A DNA stretch of 64,000 nucleotides from the NCBI RefSeq assembly GCF_002813555.1, contig NZ_CP025057.1, positions 913,501-977,500 on the forward strand, given 5' to 3'. Every line of letters starts with the position of its first letter. Positions within the stretch are counted from its first letter, which is position 1. The stretch is from Spiroplasma floricola 23-6. Its GTDB lineage: Bacteria; Bacillota_I; Bacilli_A; Mycoplasmatales; Mycoplasmataceae. A model generated the notes under the pieces. It saw nothing but the letters and a program-made list of their open reading frames with translations. It ran no database searches and was not told where the DNA came from. Both the position numbers and the translations under genes were made by a program. This document shows, in pieces, positions 45,293 to 56,565 of the stretch.

Positions 45293-46534
45293 CTATTTTG
45301 TTAATTTTATTCTTGGATCTAATGTAGCAAGTAACAAGTCTCCAATTAAACTTGAAAATACTCCTGCTGAAGCTGATACAAATATGTATCCTAAAACAAC
45401 AAATGTATCTTTATTAGCTACACCGTTAAGAATAAATTTACTCATACCATCAATTGATCAGTGTCTTTCAACTAATATACTTGATCCAAATAATGTTAAT
45501 ACAAATATTTCTGGTAGAGTTTTAATTAATCTAACTCCTGCATTTCTAAAAATATGTACATAGAAAACATATTTTTCACTTAATCCTTTTGATAATGCAA
45601 ATTTAGCATAATCAGCAGTCATTTCGTCTAAAACAAATCTTCTAGTATTTACAATAATCATTGGCATAGTTAATAACATTACTCCAATAACTGGTCATAT
45701 TTTTGTACCGAAGTTTGATCCTTCAAATGATCCTTGAGCTCCAAATACATATATTGACATTTTATATAACAGTGCTATTACAACTAATGCTGGAATGGCA
45801 CTAATAATTAAACTCGTTCCATTAATTGCATTATCAGCTGACTTTTCTTTATTTTTAGCAGCTAAAATACCTAATGGTACTCCTAAAAAGTACGATAAGG
45901 CAACACCAATTCCACCAATTTTAAATGATATAGGAATTGATTTGGCAAAAGCATCTTGAACAAATGTTCCTGGGATACCTCCACTAGCTTTATTCATAAA
46001 TACTCCTAAATAAAATCACATTGTAACTGGATCTCCTGTTATAGCTTGAGTTTGATCGTCAATTACGGGATTTTGAAGAATTGTTTTAGGTATAAATGGT
46101 GTAATATTTCTTAAATAAATAAGCATTTGTTGAAACATAGGCCCATATACACCAAACATTTTCATTCTATTTTCTAGTAGCCTTTCATATTCTGGACTAC
46201 CATACACAATACCATGTTTTGCTAAATCAATATCAGCTAGATATGCACCATCAGTAGTTACAAATCTTAATATTACAAATACAAATGCAATTGCAATATA
46301 TAGTGTTATAAATGCATAAATTATTCTTTTAAAAGAGTAGGATAAAAGTGGATTTTTTTGCATAAATTCATCAAAAGATGCATTTGAACGTCTAAATACA
46401 CTTTTCATACTCTCTCAATGGCTAGTTTTTGTTTGCTTAACTTCTTCAGTTAAACTAATCTCATCAAACATTTCCAAAATGGAGTTTTCGTTTTTATCGT
46501 TGCTTGATTCTAAGCCATTAACTTTTGTTTCCAT
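45293..46534 (-). CDS. oppB: oligopeptide ABC transporter permease OppB
   Basis: A 413-residue permease heading the oppBCDFA operon. An N-terminal polar extension of about 60 residues precedes the first helix. The EAA loop is around ADYAKFALSKGLSEKYVFYVHIFRNAG, and GSSILVERHWSIDGM follows, as in OppB. ATG 46534 has an AAAGGACAA ribosome site. The promoter lies in the 70-base divergent region shared with the plus-strand gene at 46605. Confidence 0.93.
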
Positions 46535-46604
46535 AAGTTTAAGTTGTCCTTTCTATTTTATTTTTATCTTATAAAACCTATATAATATCTATAAAGGTGA
46601 TACT

Positions 46605-47087
46605 ATGAAAGATAAAAATAAAACAAGTAATTTTCAAAAATTAAAAGATTTACGTGAGAATGAGAAACAAGCTCATTCACAACAAGTACAAGATAAAGTA
46701 AGTGAAATTTCTAAAGATCCAATTGGTTCAAAAACCAAATATATGGATTCAAAGAAATTAAGATGATATGACTATCTAATTGCTTTATTAATAAGTTTAG
46801 TTCTTATTGGTTTTAGTTTCATCATTGGGATTTTTGCTTTTAAAAGCTTAGAAAAATCTGAATGAATGATAACAGCATTTGCTTTACTTTCTATATTGAT
46901 TTGACTAATTATAGGTTGAATCAAAAATAGACAAGTTGCAAAATTTTATAATGATGCAAGAAGACGTTATCAAACTACTTTATCAGAAGAGGAAGGTTTT
47001 TTAAGAAGAATTTCTAAAATAACCTTATTAGTCTGCTTGGTATTGACAATAACTTCAATTATTATGGCAATTACACTATGAGTGTAA
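46605..47087 (+). CDS. three-helix membrane protein of unknown function
   Basis: A 160-residue protein read with six TGA-coded Trp residues, so it is easily missed with the standard code. It has an N-terminal charged half (1-52), two membrane helices (about 57-78 and 88-108), a basic loop (RQVAKFYNDARRRYQ) and a third helix at the C-terminus. AAAGGTGAT precedes the ATG, and a -10-like TATAAT lies at 46581-46586. It is divergent from the opp operon and ended by a strong hairpin. I do not recognise the family. Confidence 0.8.
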
Positions 47088-47094
47088 TTTTTTT
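47069..47094 (+). terminator. terminator overlapping the 46605 gene stop
   Basis: AATTACACT and AGTGTAATT pair perfectly around an ATG loop and are followed by seven T residues. The stop codon lies inside the stem. Confidence 0.9.
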
Positions 47095-47100
47095 AATAAA

Positions 47101-47172
47101 AAAAGAGTAATCTATTTTTAAAAAGTATAGGTATAATAAATCCTAACTGTTTATAAAATAAATCACTCTTTT
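47101..47172 (-). terminator. long imperfect hairpin after the small minus-strand gene
   Basis: AAAAGAGTAATCTA and TAAATCACTCTTTT are near-complementary ends 72 bases apart. The minus-strand side ends in a T-run, so this may end transcription of the 47247-47405 gene. The large loop makes this tentative. Confidence 0.4.
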
Positions 47173-47246
47173 AAATATTAAATATCATTAATAAAATCAG
47201 TTTTTTATTGTAAATATCATTTAAAACATTGTCTATCTATAAACAA

Positions 47247-47405
47247 TTACGATCATTGCGCCATGTGTTGTTTTGCGCAATACATAGCCATTTTATTATT
47301 TAAGTTCGCATTGTCTTTAAAAAACATATTTTTAAATGACAATGTAGAAAACGCAAAAAAAGCAATCGGATTATTAAATTTTTTAGTAGTTAATAATACT
47401 TTCAT
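47247..47405 (-). CDS. 52-residue protein of unknown function
   Basis: The frame MKVLLTTKKFNNP... ends in HMAQ-Trp(TGA)-Ser-TAA. It has a GGAG site eight bases before ATG, and a well-formed promoter upstream (TTGAAA, 17 bases, TAATAT). The protein is basic, with hydrophobic FFAFSTLSF in the middle and NNKMAMYCAKQHM at the end; no transmembrane helix or known motif is clear. It lies alone between the opp-divergent gene and ftsZ. The expression signals support a real small gene; a longer start (TTG/ATG near 47465) exists but lacks a ribosome site. Confidence 0.55.
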
Positions 47406-47433
47406 TTTTTGGTCTCCTTCATCGCCTATATAG

Positions 47434-47462
47434 ATATTAGCAAAAGGATACTTCAATTTCAA
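47434..47462 (-). promoter_or_regulatory. promoter of the 52-residue protein gene
   Basis: On the minus strand TTGAAA (47457-47462) and TAATAT (47434-47439) are 17 bases apart, about 30 bases before ATG 47405. Confidence 0.6.
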
Positions 47463-47553
47463 CACTATAAGAAAGAAAATAAAAAAAATAAACAGTACAT
47501 GTTTATTTAAAATATAAAATTTCTTTAATTAGAGAAAAAGTGACTAAATATTT

Positions 47554-48819
47554 TTATCATTTTTTTCTTAAGAATGTTGGAAAATCTCCATCTTCATCTT
47601 CAAGTGAATCTTCAATTTTTTGAGCAATTTTAGGTTCTGAATCGACATTATCTTGATTTCACTGTACTAATCTTTCTTGACCTTGTCTATTCTCTTCTTC
47701 CATTTGTTTTACATATTCTGGTCTTTTATCTTGGTTTGCCATAAATGAAGTTCTTTGATCATAAACAGTTTCAACTGGCTCTTCTTGATAAACACCTTGT
47801 TGACTTACTAAATGTTGCTGTTCATTAGTTTTTTGTGATGAATTATCATTTATAATTTTTGGTGGCACATATTCATCATCAAATCCTGTTGCAATAACAG
47901 TAACAATCAAATCATCATCTAAATGTTCATTAATTGCTATACCAAAAATTATATTTACATCTTCTCCACTTGCTTGTTGGACAATATCAACTGCATCATA
48001 TGCATCATTTAGTGAAACAGTTTTTCCCCCAGTTACATTAATAATTGCATCCTTTGCTCCACGAATTGAAGTTTCTAATAAAGATGATGTAATAGCTTTA
48101 TTTGCAGCTTCAATTGCCTTATCTTCTCCAGAACCAATACCAATTCCAAATAAAGCATTCCCTTTACCTTTCATAACAGTTCTTACATCAGCAAAGTCTA
48201 AGTTAATAACAGCAGGAACTGCAATTAAATCAGTAATTGTTTGAACACCTTGTTTTAAAATATTATCCGCTTCTCTAAATGAGTCTTGAACTGGAATTCC
48301 CCCAATTATTTCTAATAATCTATCATTTGAAATAACAATAATTGAATCAACATATTTTCTTAATTCATTTAATCCTTGAACTGCATAAGAATTTCTTAAT
48401 CTTCCTTCAAATCTAAATGGTTTTGTAACAATAGCAATAACTAAAGCTCCAGTTTCCATAGCAATTCTTGCTATTTCAGGAGCAGCACCAGTACCTGTTC
48501 CTCCACCCATTCCAGCTGCAACAAATATTAAATCTGATCCTTGTAATACTTTTTTAATTTCTTCTTCTGTTTCAATAGCAGCTTGTTTTCCGATTTCTGG
48601 ATTTGCACCAGCTCCTAATCCTTTTGATACTTGCTGACCTAAAATAATTTTAGTTGAAGCAGCACTTGCAGATAAAACTTGTGCGTCAGTATTTGCAACA
48701 ATAAATTCAACGCCTTGAACGTTGTCATCCACCATTCTGTTAACAGCGTTGCAACCTCCTCCTCCAACTCCTATTACTTTAATCTTAGCATTTTGATTAA
48801 ATTCTAATTTTGTAGACAT
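47554..48819 (-). CDS. ftsZ: cell division protein FtsZ
   Basis: FtsZ forms the GTP-dependent division ring. The 421-residue protein has IGVGGGGCNAVNRM (15-28), the tubulin signature GGGTGTGAAPEIA (105-117), NLDFADVRTVM and the conserved C-terminal GTPase-activating subdomain. The C-terminal tail from about residue 320 is Gln/Glu-rich, ending FPTFLRKKW, which resembles the short FtsZ tail peptide that binds FtsA and other partners. A TGA-Trp sits just before the TAA stop. It is the last gene of mraZ-rsmH-ftsA-ftsZ. Confidence 0.97.
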
Positions 48820-48873
48820 ATTTCTTTCCTCACCTTATTATTTATTTCTTTGCGTATTTATAATACCATTTTT

Positions 48874-50259
48874 TTAAAAGTTTTCATTGTTTTGATAATT
48901 TTGCTGAATTAGCATTTGTTGATTAAGTTGTTGGTTCATTTGTTGATTTTGTTGATAGACTTTTTGTTGATTTTGCATCATATATTCTTGTTGTGTCATT
49001 GCTCTATTTTGAGGCATAGGCATTCCTTGCATTCTTGGATGATTCTGAACTTGATTTGGATTATCCATAAATGGTAAATGATAAATTTCTGTACTTGTTC
49101 TAATCTCTTTTTGATTTTTGTTTATTGCGCGAGAGTGTTTTATTATTCCACAAAGAGCAGTTGTTCAAATTTCACTTGCTCCAGTTATTAAAGAATAATA
49201 TGCTTCTGATATATTTTTATGCTTACTTCTTAATAAGATTTTTTCAAATCCTGCAATTTCAGTAATTTTACCTGTATGATAAACTTTAAAGTTTTTAACA
49301 GCGCTCATTTCTCGTTCAATTAATACATCAACTTTATCAATAACTGAGTTTAGCTCTTCTAATAATAATTTTTTAATATCAATTGTTTTCAATTCATATG
49401 TTCTTTTTTCACTAGCTATATATTTTCTATAAATAACTATGTTATCTAATGTTGTTGAAGAAAAATTTAATAGTTTAAATATATATTTATTTGAAATATC
49501 AAATTTTGCAGCCATTTTATTAGCTAAATTTTCAATAATATGTTTAATACCAAAGCTTAATGTTTCTTTTTTTACTAAAGTCTCTCTTGAAAAATAACCA
49601 ATATCAACACAATCTCAATCTCAATTAATTAGAGCAAACGTGTGTCTAAAGTTTAGCCCATCATTGCATTGCTTTGCCAAAGAATATAATTGACTTGCTA
49701 CAGTTAACTTCTCTATATTTAAAGTTTTTAGAACTCTATCAAATGAATCAACAACATGCTTTTCTGCAGTATATACTTTTGCATTCATAGAAAGAAGATT
49801 TGCTTTTATATTTACTGGTGGTTTTGCAACACTATGAGAGTTATTTATTCTAAATTCATATGGTTTAATATTTGTAACTATTTGATTATCATTAAAAATG
49901 ACTTTTTTTGCATTTTTGTAAAGAGTTCTGATATGTTCAGATCTTATTACTTTATCTGGAGTTTCAATGAAAATGCTTGGTGAAGCTTCTTTAATTTGAA
50001 GTGTTCCTGTAGGATATATAACAGAAACTCTTCTAATTTTTTCTTTATACATTGATTCATATTTGTTTATCATTTTTATTAATCTATGAGCAACAAGATT
50101 TGTATCAACTATATCATTATTTTCTGTAAGCCAATTACCTTTGCTTTTTTCTCGTTCTTTAAAAACAATTTTTAATCCAATATGTTGTTTATATTTACCT
50201 ACAACAAATTTAATATATTTTTTACTAATTTCAATTGCTGCATAAGTTTCATTATACAT
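48874..50259 (-). CDS. ftsA: FtsA-like cell division protein with Gln/Asn-rich tail
   Basis: A 461-residue actin-fold protein, by position (between rsmH and ftsZ) and layout the mollicute FtsA. The start MYNETYAAIEISKKYIKFVVG matches the phosphate-1 strand of FtsA (AAIEIG-S--IK-VVG). The C-terminal 65 residues are Gln/Asn/Met-rich (QQNQQMNQQLNQQ), low complexity, and replace the usual amphipathic membrane helix, which I do not clearly see. ATG 50259 is one base after the rsmH stop with a GGTTGGTGA site. Confidence 0.82.
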
Positions 50260-50260
50260 T

Positions 50261-51205
50261 CTACTCACCAACCTTTCTAATTGCTCAAAGTTTTGCACTA
50301 TGAGCTCTTCTATTTTTTTCCAATTCCTCTTCTTGTGGTAAAATTGGTCTTTTAATAATTAGTTCAAAATCTTTTTTCGTCTCCATAAATACTGGAAGTT
50401 TACTTAAAAATTTATCCTCTTTTGATATAGTTTTAGTCTTAAAAATATCTTTAATAATTTTTTCTTCTAAGGAATGAAAAGTTATTACAGCAATAACTCC
50501 ACCTGGATTTAATAATTCTAATGAATTACTTAAAGATCTTTTTAACACTTCAAGTTCATTGTTAATATATATTCTTAAAGCTTGAAAAACTTTCTTTGCA
50601 GGGTGTTTTTTTTGTTTAAGAATTTTTTGAGGTAGACATTCTTTTATAATATTTACCAATTCAAAAGTAGTTTTAATTTCTTTTATTTGTCTTTGTTCAA
50701 CAATTTTTCTAGCAATATTTCATGAAAATTTTTCATCGCCATATTTAAAAAAAATTTCTGCTAATTGTTTTTCATCATAGCTATTAACTACATCTTTTGC
50801 AGTAATTTTAGTATTTTTTTGATCCATTCTCATATCTAATTCTGAATCAAAACGATAACTAAATCCTCGTTCTGCTTTATCAAATTGGGGACTTGATACT
50901 CCTAAATCATATAAAATACCATCTACTTTTTTTACACCTTTTAAAGAGAGTAAAACTTTAATATCTGCAAAGTTTCCCTCTAAAATAGTAAAATTACTTG
51001 ATATAATTTCAAGTTTTTTTCTACTTATTGCAATTGCCTCTTCATCTTGATCAATTGCATATAAATGTCCTTGATCTATTTTTTTTAAAATCTCAGCACT
51101 ATGACCTGCTCGCCCTAGAGTACAGTCAACATATATTCCGTTATTCTTTATATTCAATAATTCTATAGATTCATTAAGTAAAACAGATGTATGTTCTTGT
51201 GCCAT
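50261..51205 (-). CDS. rsmH: 16S rRNA (cytosine-1402-N4) methyltransferase
   Basis: RsmH (MraW) methylates C1402 of 16S rRNA using SAM. The 314-residue protein has HTSVLLNESIELL at the start, the SAM-binding YVDCTLGRAGHS and YAIDQDEEAI, then YDLGVSSPQFD, RGFSYRFDSELDMRM, and FHSLEEKIIK near the C-terminus. All are family hallmarks. The stop precedes ftsA by one base, and ATG 51205 shares a base with the mraZ TAA stop. Confidence 0.97.
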
Positions 51206-51636
51206 TAATTTACTCCGCCCAATTTCTCAGCTGCATCTACTAGCTGATTTTTAGCATCTTTATCATAATCATGATGCTTTTGTTTATCTCAAATTTCTAT
51301 TCATTCACCAGCCCCAGTGATTTGAACAGTTTTTGTAATTCCAACTTCCTCTAATAAATTTAATGGAAGTTTAATTCTTCCTGCATTATCTATTGATAAT
51401 TCATCGGTATTTGAAAAAATTGTTCTAACTACAGTACGTGTTGAAGAAGAAAGTGCACTTTGTGACTTTAATTCGCTGTATCATTCTTTAAAATTTTCTG
51501 GTGTTCTAATTTCTAAACAATTTCCATCAATACTTCTAGTTACATATACAAGTTCGCCCAACTTATTACGTAATTTTGAAGGTATTGTTAATCTAGATTT
51601 ATCATCCAAATTATGTTCGAACTTCCCAAATAACAT
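51205..51636 (-). CDS. mraZ: transcriptional regulator MraZ
   Basis: A 143-residue protein with two SpoVT/AbrB-like repeats: MLFGKFEHNLDDKSRLTIPSK at the start and the DNAGRIKLPLNLL repeat around residues 79-91. MraZ binds TGGG repeats upstream of its own gene and regulates the division cluster; such repeats are present (see separate feature). ATG 51636 follows GTGGGTGA. A second ATG four bases upstream is out of frame. Confidence 0.96.
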
Positions 51637-51645
51637 ACATAGTCA

Positions 51646-51697
51646 CCCACTTTCTCCCACACACTTACAATTATATACCACTTTGGTTCATAATCAA
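51646..51697 (-). promoter_or_regulatory. mraZ promoter with MraZ-type TGGG boxes
   Basis: On the minus strand TTGATT (51692-51697) and TATAAT (51670-51675) are 16 bases apart. Downstream of the -10 two TGGG units at 51656-51659 and 51646-51649 are exactly ten bases apart (GTGGGAGAAAGTGGG), the spacing of known MraZ binding boxes. A third TGTGGGAG lies upstream of the -35 at 51717-51723. Autoregulation of the division operon is likely. Confidence 0.8.
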
Positions 51698-51734
51698 GTA
51701 CTTTTGAATTTTTTACTCCCACAGAGCACTTAAA

Positions 51735-51757
51735 AAATGCCCAAAAATAGGCATTTA
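51735..51757. terminator. terminator after the 51758 gene
   Basis: AAATGCC and GGCATTT form a stem right after the stop of the 108-residue gene, with an A-run on the plus strand giving a U-run on the minus strand. Confidence 0.75.
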
Positions 51758-52084
51758 TTAATGAATTATTTGTTTTTCTAAAATATTTATTATTTTATCA
51801 ATTTTCATTTTTAGTTTTCTCTCATTTTCAAGTACTTCTTGCATTGAAGGACTTTTTCTTAAAATTAAAGGTTTTATAAAATATTTATTCAAATAAATCT
51901 TATAGTAAAAGTAAAAACTTCTAAGTAAACTAACTGATAATCAAGGATCTGAGTTTTGTACTATTTCATAAAAAGTTTTTTCATCAATTTCATAAGAAAA
52001 AGTATTAAAACCATTCTCATTTAATGAATTTATTGCTGATAAAGGAATGATTCTTTCTGATATATCTTTAATATTATTTGTCAT
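51758..52084 (-). CDS. hypothetical protein, 108 residues
   Basis: Starts at ATG 52084 after GGAGGAAAAAA. One TGA-Trp occurs at residue 48, so the gene is broken under the standard code. It has an N-terminal polar half, an aromatic/basic middle (FYFYYKIYLNKYFIKP) and a C-terminal coiled-coil-like stretch (ENERKLKMKIDKIINILEKQ). No motif recognised. It stands between rpmF and the division cluster with its own terminator. Confidence 0.75.
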
Positions 52085-52198
52085 ATTTTTTCCTCCAAAA
52101 GAATTAATCGACAATTTTTTTGAAAAATTTTAATAATTTTAAATATTTTTTAAAATAGATACAAAAAAAAGCACTTTATAAGTGCTCTATTTTATTAA

Positions 52199-52375
52199 TT
52201 AATCAACTTTTTTAACTTCTTTATTTTTATAATAACCACATTCACGACAAACTCTGTGTGGTTTAATCATACTTCCACAGTTTGGACATGAAATAATTGC
52301 TGAGCTAACTAAAGCCAAGTGACTTCTTCTCTTATTTTTAGCAGCTTTACTGGTCTTTCTAAATGGTACAGCCAT
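52199..52375 (-). CDS. rpmF: 50S ribosomal protein L32
   Basis: A 58-residue protein starting MAVPFRKTSKAAKNKRRSH, with the zinc-ribbon cysteines CPNC and CREC. It is 17 bases after yceD, the conserved yceD-rpmF pair. The start has GGAGGTG. Confidence 0.97.
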   Translation of the reverse strand: MAVPFRKTSKAAKNKRRSHLALVSSAIISCPNCGSMIKPHRVCRECGYYKNKEVKKVD

Positions 52376-52392
52376 GTTTACACCTCCGTTAC

Positions 52393-52893
52393 TTATTTTT
52401 CAAAATTAAATTCCTTTAATTTTTCTCATCTTGAATCTACTTGATTTTCTTGTTCTTGTTGGTATTCTTCTTCAGACATAAGTATGTAATCTTTACCGAC
52501 AAATGAAATTTTACCATAATTATTAGTTAAATTCATAGGGATATTTAAAACAATTTGTTCAATTGCATAGTCCAAAATGTTAAATTTATCGCCTAATAAA
52601 ATATTGTGTTGATCATCATTTACATTTTCAAAATAATATTCTTCTTGTCAATCATAGTTTTGATCTAATAATTGTATAACCTTGCCATCACGTGCATCAA
52701 TTGCAGAAATTGATGCAGTTATTTTAGCATTTACAATAAGAGATTTCATTAAATCTTGATAACTTAAAGTACCTTTAATATGGACTTTATCAATTGATTT
52801 AATCAAATCATGGTTTATATTCAAACTTGAACTTATTTCAAGTTCTTTATCTAAATTAATAACTTTTTTCAGTTCAATTTCTTTTTTAAGCAT
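52393..52893 (-). CDS. YceD/DUF177 family protein
   Basis: A 166-residue protein that by position (immediately upstream of rpmF) and pattern belongs to the DUF177/YceD family linked to 23S rRNA accumulation. The central VHIKGTLSYQDLMKSLIVNAKITASISAI block matches the family's V-x-G-x-L strand region, although the usual Cys is lacking (SAIDARDG). A TGA-Trp splits it at residue 82. ATG 52893 shares a base with the pheT stop (TAATG), so they are coupled. Confidence 0.85.
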
Positions 52894-55304
52894 TATCTTA
52901 CCTCTATTTTTAGTTTTGATAAATTACTTAATACTTTATCTAATTCCTTTTGAACTTCTTGATCAGTTAATTGTTTTTCAATACTGTTAAATTCAAATGA
53001 TACAGACACTGATTTTGAGTTTGAATTTCTTAACTTCTCATCTTGATAAATATCAATTAATTCAACTTTAGTTAAATGATTAACTTTATTTATAATAGTT
53101 TTAATAATTTCTGAGTATTTATCTTTTAAGTTAAGAATAAATGATACATCTCTTGTTGTTTTTTGGAATTTTGATACTTCTTGAGCTCTAATAACTGAGT
53201 TCTTAATTTCTTGAAGTTCAGTTATATTTAATTCTAAAACAAATGTAGAGTCTAATTTTTGTGATTGTTCAAATCTTGGATTTAATTTATAAATAAATCC
53301 TAAAGTTTTACCTTTTGAAGTAATTTTTGCATTAATAAAAGGATGAATATCATTTGGTGCTTTTTCATTTAACTCAAATTCAACTTCATTTAAATTAAGA
53401 TTGTAAGTTGTTTGTAAAATTGAGTCACAAATACCTTTTAAGTAAGCATAACTTGATTTTATTGAGAGATCATAGCTCTTTTGATTTATAACATCTCCAG
53501 ATATTAATATAGCTAAATGTCTTTGTCTTAAATCATCCATATTGTAAATATCTGCAAATTCATATAATTTAACATTTTTATTACCTTTTGAGTAATTAAA
53601 TGAAGCTGTTTCTATAATTGATCTAGATAAACTTAATCTGAAAGTTTCTCTTAATTTACTTAATGGACTCATTAAATTTATTGGATTTTTAATATCAAAT
53701 AAATTTCATCTTTGTACTGTGTCACTTGATAAAAGTGAATAAGTTTTAATATTTGTAAATCCTAGACCTAATAAATAGTTTTCGCTTTGTTTTTGTAAAC
53801 GTAAATCCAGTTTTTTTGTTTTATTGTCTGAAAGAATTTTTGGTGGAGTTGATTGAACATTATCATAACCATAAATTCTAGTTATTTCTTCAACAATATT
53901 GGCACTATGAAAAATATCAGTTCTAAACTCATCAACTTTAAATAATAGTTCATCTCCATTATCTGTGATTTCAAAATCTAATGTTTTAAACAAGCTTTTA
54001 ATTTCTTTTCCAGTTAAATTAATACCCATTAATTTATGAATATATTCTAATTTAACACTAACTTCTACTTGTTTTTCATTTGATTCTTTCATAACTTCTA
54101 ATTTACTATTTGATTGATAAATATTGTATTGATCTAATCAATATATAACTCTATCTTGAGCAATTTTGTATAATTTAGAACTTACAGGTTTCATATATCT
54201 TTGTAGATCAATTGTTGATGTATTAAATTCTTTTTGTTGTTTTCTCATAAAAATTGGATCTAGTGATAAGTAGACTACCAATATTTCTTTTGAATCAACT
54301 GTTGGTAAGTATTTTTGATTTATTTCAATACCAAGTGTTGAAATAACTTCTTTGTCACTTAATAATTGTAAATTCACACTGTGATCAGCATTTTTATTAT
54401 TTTTAATTTCCAATTGTGATTTTAATTTACTTGGATCTAAGAATAATATTGGTTGACCAGTTTCAATTGCTATAGCATTTGCTAAATCCATTCAGAAATT
54501 ATGAGTAGTTTTACAATCATTAAATTTTAATCAAATATCTTGATTTGAATAAATTTTATGTTCTTTTTCTCCAATAGTTAAAACATCTTTTACACTAATA
54601 ACTTGCATAGCTACACTTCTAACAACTTTTTCAACTTCTTTATCAATTTTTATTGATACAGGTGAATTTAAAGAGTTTTCTTTAAAAGTATAATTTTTTG
54701 TAAAGTCATTTAAATCTTTATCAAAATAGTTAGCTAATTCTTTTGCTAATTGCAATGCTCCCAAAGCATCACTTCTATTAAGAGTTAGATCCACTTCTCA
54801 AACAGCGTCTAAAAAACCAATTTCTTCTAATGCTGTATCATTTCCTATTAATGTATAAGTATCTTCTTTTGTAACAATAGGATAAATTCAGTCTTTTTCT
54901 TCTTCTGAAAGAGCCTTTTCATTTAATCCAATTTCTGTTAGAGCACAAATCATTCCTTCAGACATTTTACCTTTAATTTCTCTATTTTCTAGCTTTAAGC
55001 CATTTGCTATTTTTTTACCTGCCTCTGCTAAAATAACATATTGACCTTCTTTTACGTTACTTGCACCACAAACAATTGGAGAAACTAAATCATCACCTTT
55101 GTCTACAAAACAAAAGTTTAAATGTGTTCCTTCTATTGGTGTAACATTTCCTACATGAGCAATTTTTAATTTATCATTTAATGATGAATAATCTTTAAAT
55201 GAATCAACTTCAAATCCAAGTGAGTTTAATGCAACAGTAATTTGTTCATTTTTAACACCATTCAAGTCTATTAACTTTTCTAATCATTTTCTTGTTAAAT
55301 ACAT
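52893..55304 (-). CDS. pheT: phenylalanyl-tRNA synthetase beta subunit
   Basis: An 803-residue beta chain. It shows an N-terminal tRNA-binding EMAP-like domain (about 40-150, with ICGASNVKEGQ and SEGMICA), the B3/B4 editing domain, the B5 domain (LEYIHKLMGINLTG), the catalytic-like core and a C-terminal ferredoxin anticodon-binding domain (SKFQKTTRDVSFILNLKDKY). Several TGA-Trp. It is 14 bases after pheS. Both form the alpha2-beta2 enzyme charging tRNA-Phe. Confidence 0.97.
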
Positions 55305-55318
55305 ATAAATCTCACTTT

Positions 55319-56365
55319 CTAATCTCCAAAAAATTTAAATTGGTCTAAAAATCTAATGTCATTTTCATATAAATCTCTAATATTTTTTAAACCATATTTT
55401 AACATTGCCAATCTTTCAATACCAACACCAAATGCTAGACCTGTAACTTTTTCAGGATCTAATCCGTTTGCTTCCATTACTTCTGGAGCTAACATTCCTG
55501 ATCCTAAAATTTCAATAAATCCTGTGTATTTACAAATTGAACATCCCTTTCCACTACAATTTATACATCTTACATCCACTTCTGCTGAAGGTTCAGTAAA
55601 TGGAAAGAAACTAGGTCTCATTCTAATAACTGCATCTTCGCCAAATAAACGTTTACACATATATTCTAAAACTCATTTTAAATTAGCAAAACTAATTTTT
55701 TCCCCAATAGCAAATAAATCCATTTGCATAAACTGATGTGAATGAGTTGCGTCATCATCATCACGTCTATAAACGTTACCATAACTTACAGCAGCCATAT
55801 TAATATTTCCTGTTTTCGCAGCTTGTGTTAACATTCTAGCTGTCATGTTAGTTGCATGAGTTCTTAAAACTGTATGATTGTCAATGTAAAAAGTATCTTG
55901 CATATCTCTTGCAGGATGTCCTATTGGCATATTTAGTTTTTGGAAACAATATTCATCTGTTTCAAACTCTGTTCCATCAACCATTTCATAGCCTAACTCA
56001 GTAAAAATTGAAGATATTTCATCAATAACTAAGTTTAATGGATGTTTTGCTCCCATTTTTAAATTGATTCCAGATAATGTTAAATCAATTTTTTCCTTTT
56101 CTAAAACTTTTTTTAATTCTTCATTTTCAAATTTATCACTTAAATCATTTAATTTTTCAGAAATAATTTCTTTAATTTCATTTGCTTTTTGTCCTGCTTC
56201 TTTTCTCTCTTCTGGAGTTGCAGATTTTAAGTTTTTAAGAATATCATTTAAAGGAGAATCTTTTCCTACAAATTCCTTTTTCAATATTTCTAATTCTTCT
56301 TTTGTTTTGATGGTTATTATTTTTTTATTAAAACCCTCTAAAATTTTATTTATTTTTTGTAACAT
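55319..56365 (-). CDS. pheS: phenylalanyl-tRNA synthetase alpha subunit
   Basis: A 348-residue class II catalytic subunit. Motifs: [13 protein letters not shown] (motif 1/2 region), [30 protein letters not shown] (motif 2 neighbourhood) and [11 protein letters not shown] (motif 3). [13 protein letters not shown] cluster lies at about residue 272. The start chosen is ATG 56365 with an AAAGGTG site; an ATG five codons upstream is in frame but has no ribosome site. Confidence 0.97.
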
Positions 56366-56509
56366 AAGTACACCTTTCATATAAAAATTTAAGCAATTTA
56401 ATTATACTTGATAATTTATAGAATTTACTTAAAATGGTAGATTTCTAACACTATTTTAGTTATTTTTAATAAAATAAAAATTAATTTTAAATTCTTTAGC
56501 TTAATTAGT

Positions 56510-56544
56510 ATTAAAAATATCAGCTAAAAGCTGATATTTTTAAT
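56510..56544. terminator. bidirectional terminator
   Basis: ATTAAAAATATCAGC and GCTGATATTTTTAAT pair perfectly over 15 bases with a TAAAA loop. It lies just after the stop of the DUF3137-like gene, upstream of pheS in the other sense. Confidence 0.88.
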
Positions 56545-56565
56545 ACTTTATAGATTTTTAAACTA

